Notes under the pieces: generated by a model
The model's input: the letters and a program-made list of their open reading frames with translations, nothing else
What the model was told of the DNA's origin: nothing
The model's database searches: none
Assembly (NCBI GenBank): GCA_031279175.1
Contig: JAITJA010000049.1
Span: 1-8,973, forward strand
Direction: 5' to 3'
Source: Odoribacteraceae bacterium
GTDB lineage: Bacteria > Bacteroidota > Bacteroidia > Bacteroidales > Marinifilaceae
DNA: 8,973 nt
Position numbers and translations under genes: made by a program
Shown here: piece after piece, positions 6,997 through 8,973 of the stretch
Layout of the letters: each line of letters starts with the position of its first letter
How positions within the stretch are numbered: position 1 is the stretch's first letter

Positions 6997-8403
6997 ATGA
7001 AAAATTTTAACGACGAGAACTTTCTACTGCAAACAAACACCGCGGAAAAGCTCTATCACGAGCACGCGAGGCAGATGCCAATCATCGACTACCACTGTCA
7101 CCTGGACCCGTCATACATCGCGCGAGACCACTCCTTTGACAACATCGCGCGCGCCTGGCTCGAGGGCGATCATTACAAGTGGAGGGCCATGCGCGCCAAC
7201 GGCGTCGAGGAACGATTCTGCACCGGGAAAGACGTCCCGGACAGGGAAAAATTCAGAAAATGGGCCGAAACAGTACCGTACACCATGCGAAACCCGCTTT
7301 ACCACTGGACGCACCTCGAGCTTAAAACCGCCTTCGGCGTGACGAGGCTCCTGAACCCCGCCAGCGCCGACGAAATCTACGATCACTGCTCCTCGTTACT
7401 ACGCGAGCCGGGATACTCGTGCCGGGGACTCATGCAGCGCTACCGCGTCGAGGTCGCTTGCACGACGGACGACCCCGTCGACAGCCTCGAACACCATGCC
7501 CGCTGCAAGGAAGAAGGCTTCACCGTCAAAATCCTACCAACATGGAGGCCAGACAAGGTCATGGCCGTCGACCGCCCCGACCGTTTCCGCGCGTACGTCG
7601 AGCGGCTATCCGTCGTCTCCGGATACAACATCAGCAACTACGACGACCTCCTCCTCGCCATCCGTTCCCGCCACGACTACTTCGCCTCGCGCGGCTGCCG
7701 CCTCTCAGACCACGGGCTCGAGGAGTTCTACGCGGAAAAAACCACCAGCCGCGACGCCCGCGACATCTTCAACAAGGTCTACGGCGGCGCCTCCCTCGAC
7801 CGCGACGAGACCCGCCGCTTCAAATCCGCCATCCTGCTGGAGCTGGCCACCATGAACTGGGAAAAAGGCTGGACGCAACAATTCCACTACGGGGCCTTGC
7901 GCGACAACAACTCCCGCATGTTCCGCCTGCTCGGCCCGGACGCGGGATACGACTCCATCGGCGAGTTCCCCACGGCCCGCTCGCTCTCTCGTTTCCTCGA
8001 CTCCCTCGACGAACGCGGCCAGCTGGCGAAGACCATCATCTATAACCTGAACCCGTGCGCCAACGAGATGGTCGCCACCATGGCCGGAAACTTCCAGGAA
8101 GCACCCGCGCCGGGCAAAATACAGTTCGGAGCCGGCTGGTGGTTCCTAGACCAGCGCGACGGCATCGAGAAACAGCTCAATGCCCTCTCCTTGCTCGGTC
8201 TCCTCGGTCGATTCGTCGGCATGTTAACGGACTCCCGCAGCTTCCTCTCCTATCCCCGCCACGAGTATTTCCGCAGGACACTCTGCAACCTCATCGGGAA
8301 CGACGTGGAACAGGGGCTGCTACCCGCCTCCGAGCTCCCCTTCATCGGCAAAATCGTCGAGGACGTCTGCTACAACAACGCCAAACACTATTTTAACTTC
8401 TAA
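6997..8403 (+). CDS. uxaC: Glucuronate (uronate) isomerase
   Basis: UxaC isomerises D-glucuronate to D-fructuronate and D-galacturonate to D-tagaturonate, the first step of bacterial hexuronate catabolism. The 468-residue length is standard. It starts with the family sequence NFLLQTNTAEKLYHEHA. The amidohydrolase-type metal motif DYHCHLDP is at 31-38, then KWRAMRANGV at 61-70, a Trp-rich substrate region NPLYHWTHLELKTAFG, CTTDDPVDSLEHH near 155-167, and the C-terminal GWWFLDQRDGIEKQLNALSLLGLLGRFVGMLTDSRSFLSYPRHEYFRR block. The gene is complete and strongly C-ending in codon use. Other uronate genes (uxuA, uxuB, transporters) are absent from the window, so it stands alone or begins a cluster to the right, beyond the repeat array. 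Confidence 0.97.
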   Translation: MKNFNDENFLLQTNTAEKLYHEHARQMPIIDYHCHLDPSYIARDHSFDNIARAWLEGDHYKWRAMRANGVEERFCTGKDVPDREKFRKWAETVPYTMRNPLYHWTHLELKTAFGVTRLLNPASADEIYDHCSSLLREPGYSCRGLMQRYRVEVACTTDDPVDSLEHHARCKEEGFTVKILPTWRPDKVMAVDRPDRFRAYVERLSVVSGYNISNYDDLLLAIRSRHDYFASRGCRLSDHGLEEFYAEKTTSRDARDIFNKVYGGASLDRDETRRFKSAILLELATMNWEKGWTQQFHYGALRDNNSRMFRLLGPDAGYDSIGEFPTARSLSRFLDSLDERGQLAKTIIYNLNPCANEMVATMAGNFQEAPAPGKIQFGAGWWFLDQRDGIEKQLNALSLLGLLGRFVGMLTDSRSFLSYPRHEYFRRTLCNLIGNDVEQGLLPASELPFIGKIVEDVCYNNAKHYFNF

Positions 8404-8540
8404 CGCGCGCGCCAAGGGAAAACACTAAACAGGGAACCTCTGGCATCACACCGTTACCGGTGAAAATATTACAACATCGCGACTTCCGCGACGCGCTCGC
8501 CGACCGCGTCGCGACGGGAGTCCCGCCCGACGTCCCGCGT
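8404..8540. other. Gap after uxaC, GC-rich with small hairpins
   Basis: CACCG-TTAC-CGGTG (8449-8462) is a short hairpin followed by AAAATATT; it could be a weak uxaC terminator. TCGCG-ACTTC-CGCGA (8477-8491) has the same arms as the hairpins in the array further right but a 5-nt loop. GTCGCGAC at about 8508-8515 is a further palindrome. No gene is supported. Confidence 0.45.
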
Positions 8541-8750
8541 CCGCCCTTCCAAACATTTTCAAATACCCTCGCGCGCTCGCGACTATATCCCGGTACGCCT
8601 GCACTACCCCTCGCGTGCAAGCTTCCGCCCTTCCAAGTATTTTCAAATACCCTCGCGTACGATCAACTACTCCCCAAGACACCTGTACTACCCCTCGCGT
8701 GCAAGCCACCGCGCGTTAAAATATTTTAAAACGCCCTCGCGCGCTCGCGA
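8541..8750. repeat. 84-bp tandem repeat (2.5 units), itself two diverged 42-bp halves
   Basis: Units start at 8541, 8625 and 8709, exactly 84 bp apart. Units 1 and 2 share CCGCCCTTCCAA, TTTTCAAATACCCTCGCG near the middle and CTACCCCTCGCGTGCAAG near the end. Unit 3 is a half unit that is more diverged and leads into the 41-bp array. Each 84-bp unit divides into two 42-bp halves that keep TACC(C)CTCGCG at the same offset. A/T-rich palindromes sit between: GTATTTTCAAATAC in unit 2 and TTAAAATATTTTAA (8716-8729) in unit 3. The perfect hairpin TCGCG-CGCT-CGCGA occurs at 8569-8582 and 8737-8750. Confidence 0.85.
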
Positions 8751-8755
8751 TAGAC

Positions 8756-8973
8756 TTTCCCAACAGTTGGAAAGTCTCTCGCGCCACCGCGACAAGGTTT
8801 CCAACAGTTGGAAAGTCTCTCGCGCCGCCGCGACGGCTTTTCCAACAGTTGGAAAGTCTCTCGCGCGCCCGCGACAAGTTTTCCAACAGTTGGAAAGTCT
8901 CTCGCGCCGCCGCGACAAGGTTTCCAACAGTTGGAAAGTCTCTCGCGCTGCCGCGACAAGGTTTCCAACAGTT
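8756..8973. repeat. 41-bp tandem repeat array (at least 5 units), cut by the window edge
   Basis: The palindrome TTTCCAACAGTTGGAAA is centred at 8765 (with one inserted C), 8806, 8847, 8888, 8929 and 8970, a constant 41-bp step. Each copy is followed by GTCTC and the hairpin TCGCG-N4-CGCGA, then a short linker, usually CAAGG. The loops are CCAC, CCGC, CGCC, CCGC and CTGC, while both stem arms are invariant. The sixth copy is cut by the window end, so the copy number is unknown. In the first copy the outer arms extend to AGACTTTCC/GGAAAGTCT (8752-8777), marking the array border. The consensus unit has no stop codon in any of the six frames. Confidence 0.97.

Noticed and set aside
8460..8729. 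Plus-strand small protein of 89 residues with GTG start
   Set aside because: It lies almost wholly in the 84-bp repeat and GC-rich spacer, has no recognisable family, and its C-terminal part falls in the diverged third unit.
8688..8968. Overlapping minus-strand proteins of about 80 residues
   Set aside because: They are frame-shifted readings of the 41-bp repeat, which is open in every frame, and they overlap each other in different frames.
8756..8973. CRISPR array
   Set aside because: The period is 41 bp with near-identical sequence throughout; there are no unique spacers, and no cas genes are present.

Overview
The window looks like a chromosomal segment of a Bacteroidota bacterium, probably order Bacteroidales. 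Three things suggest this. Several gene starts are preceded by Bacteroides-type promoter elements (-33 TTG and -7 TAnnTTTG). The starts have no clear Shine-Dalgarno sequence. The proteins (Ddl, MDH, PIN-PhoH, UxaC) read like Bacteroidales family members. I cannot fix the genus. The protein genes from rsmI onward are GC-rich, with many C-ending codons, while the left 1.1 kb is richer in A+T.

Layout, left to right. Positions 1-86 are an uninterrupted (GT)43 tract that runs off the left edge. Positions 87-510 hold no recognisable gene, apart from a possible minus-strand reading frame entering the GT tract. Positions 511-1088 hold a minus-strand operon with its promoter, two near-identical tRNA-Glu genes (CTC, then TTC anticodon), rpsT (ribosomal protein S20) and a strong intrinsic terminator. 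The divergent promoter drives rsmI (16S rRNA 2'-O-methyltransferase), whose 3' end overlaps the convergent ddl (D-Ala-D-Ala ligase) by 41 bp. Only 29 bp separate the ddl start from a divergent MATE-family efflux transporter. Downstream on the plus strand follow mdh (malate dehydrogenase), a PIN-PhoH fusion ATPase and uxaC (glucuronate isomerase), separated by gaps of 81, 153 and 292 bp that contain hairpins.

The genes are mainly housekeeping (translation, rRNA modification, peptidoglycan precursor synthesis, central carbon metabolism, RNA metabolism) plus one efflux pump and one hexuronate catabolic enzyme. They do not form a single pathway.

The most unusual part is the last 430 bp, downstream of uxaC. 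A 42/41-bp periodic array starts as 84-bp double units and becomes a clean 41-bp tandem repeat running off the right edge. Each 41-bp unit has a 17-bp A/T-rich palindrome (TTTCCAACAGTTGGAAA) and a GC hairpin (TCGCG-N4-CGCGA) whose stem is invariant and whose loop varies. The CTCGCG core recurs at 42,42,42,42,42,41,41,41,41 bp, close to four helical turns. It is not a CRISPR array and probably not protein-coding.
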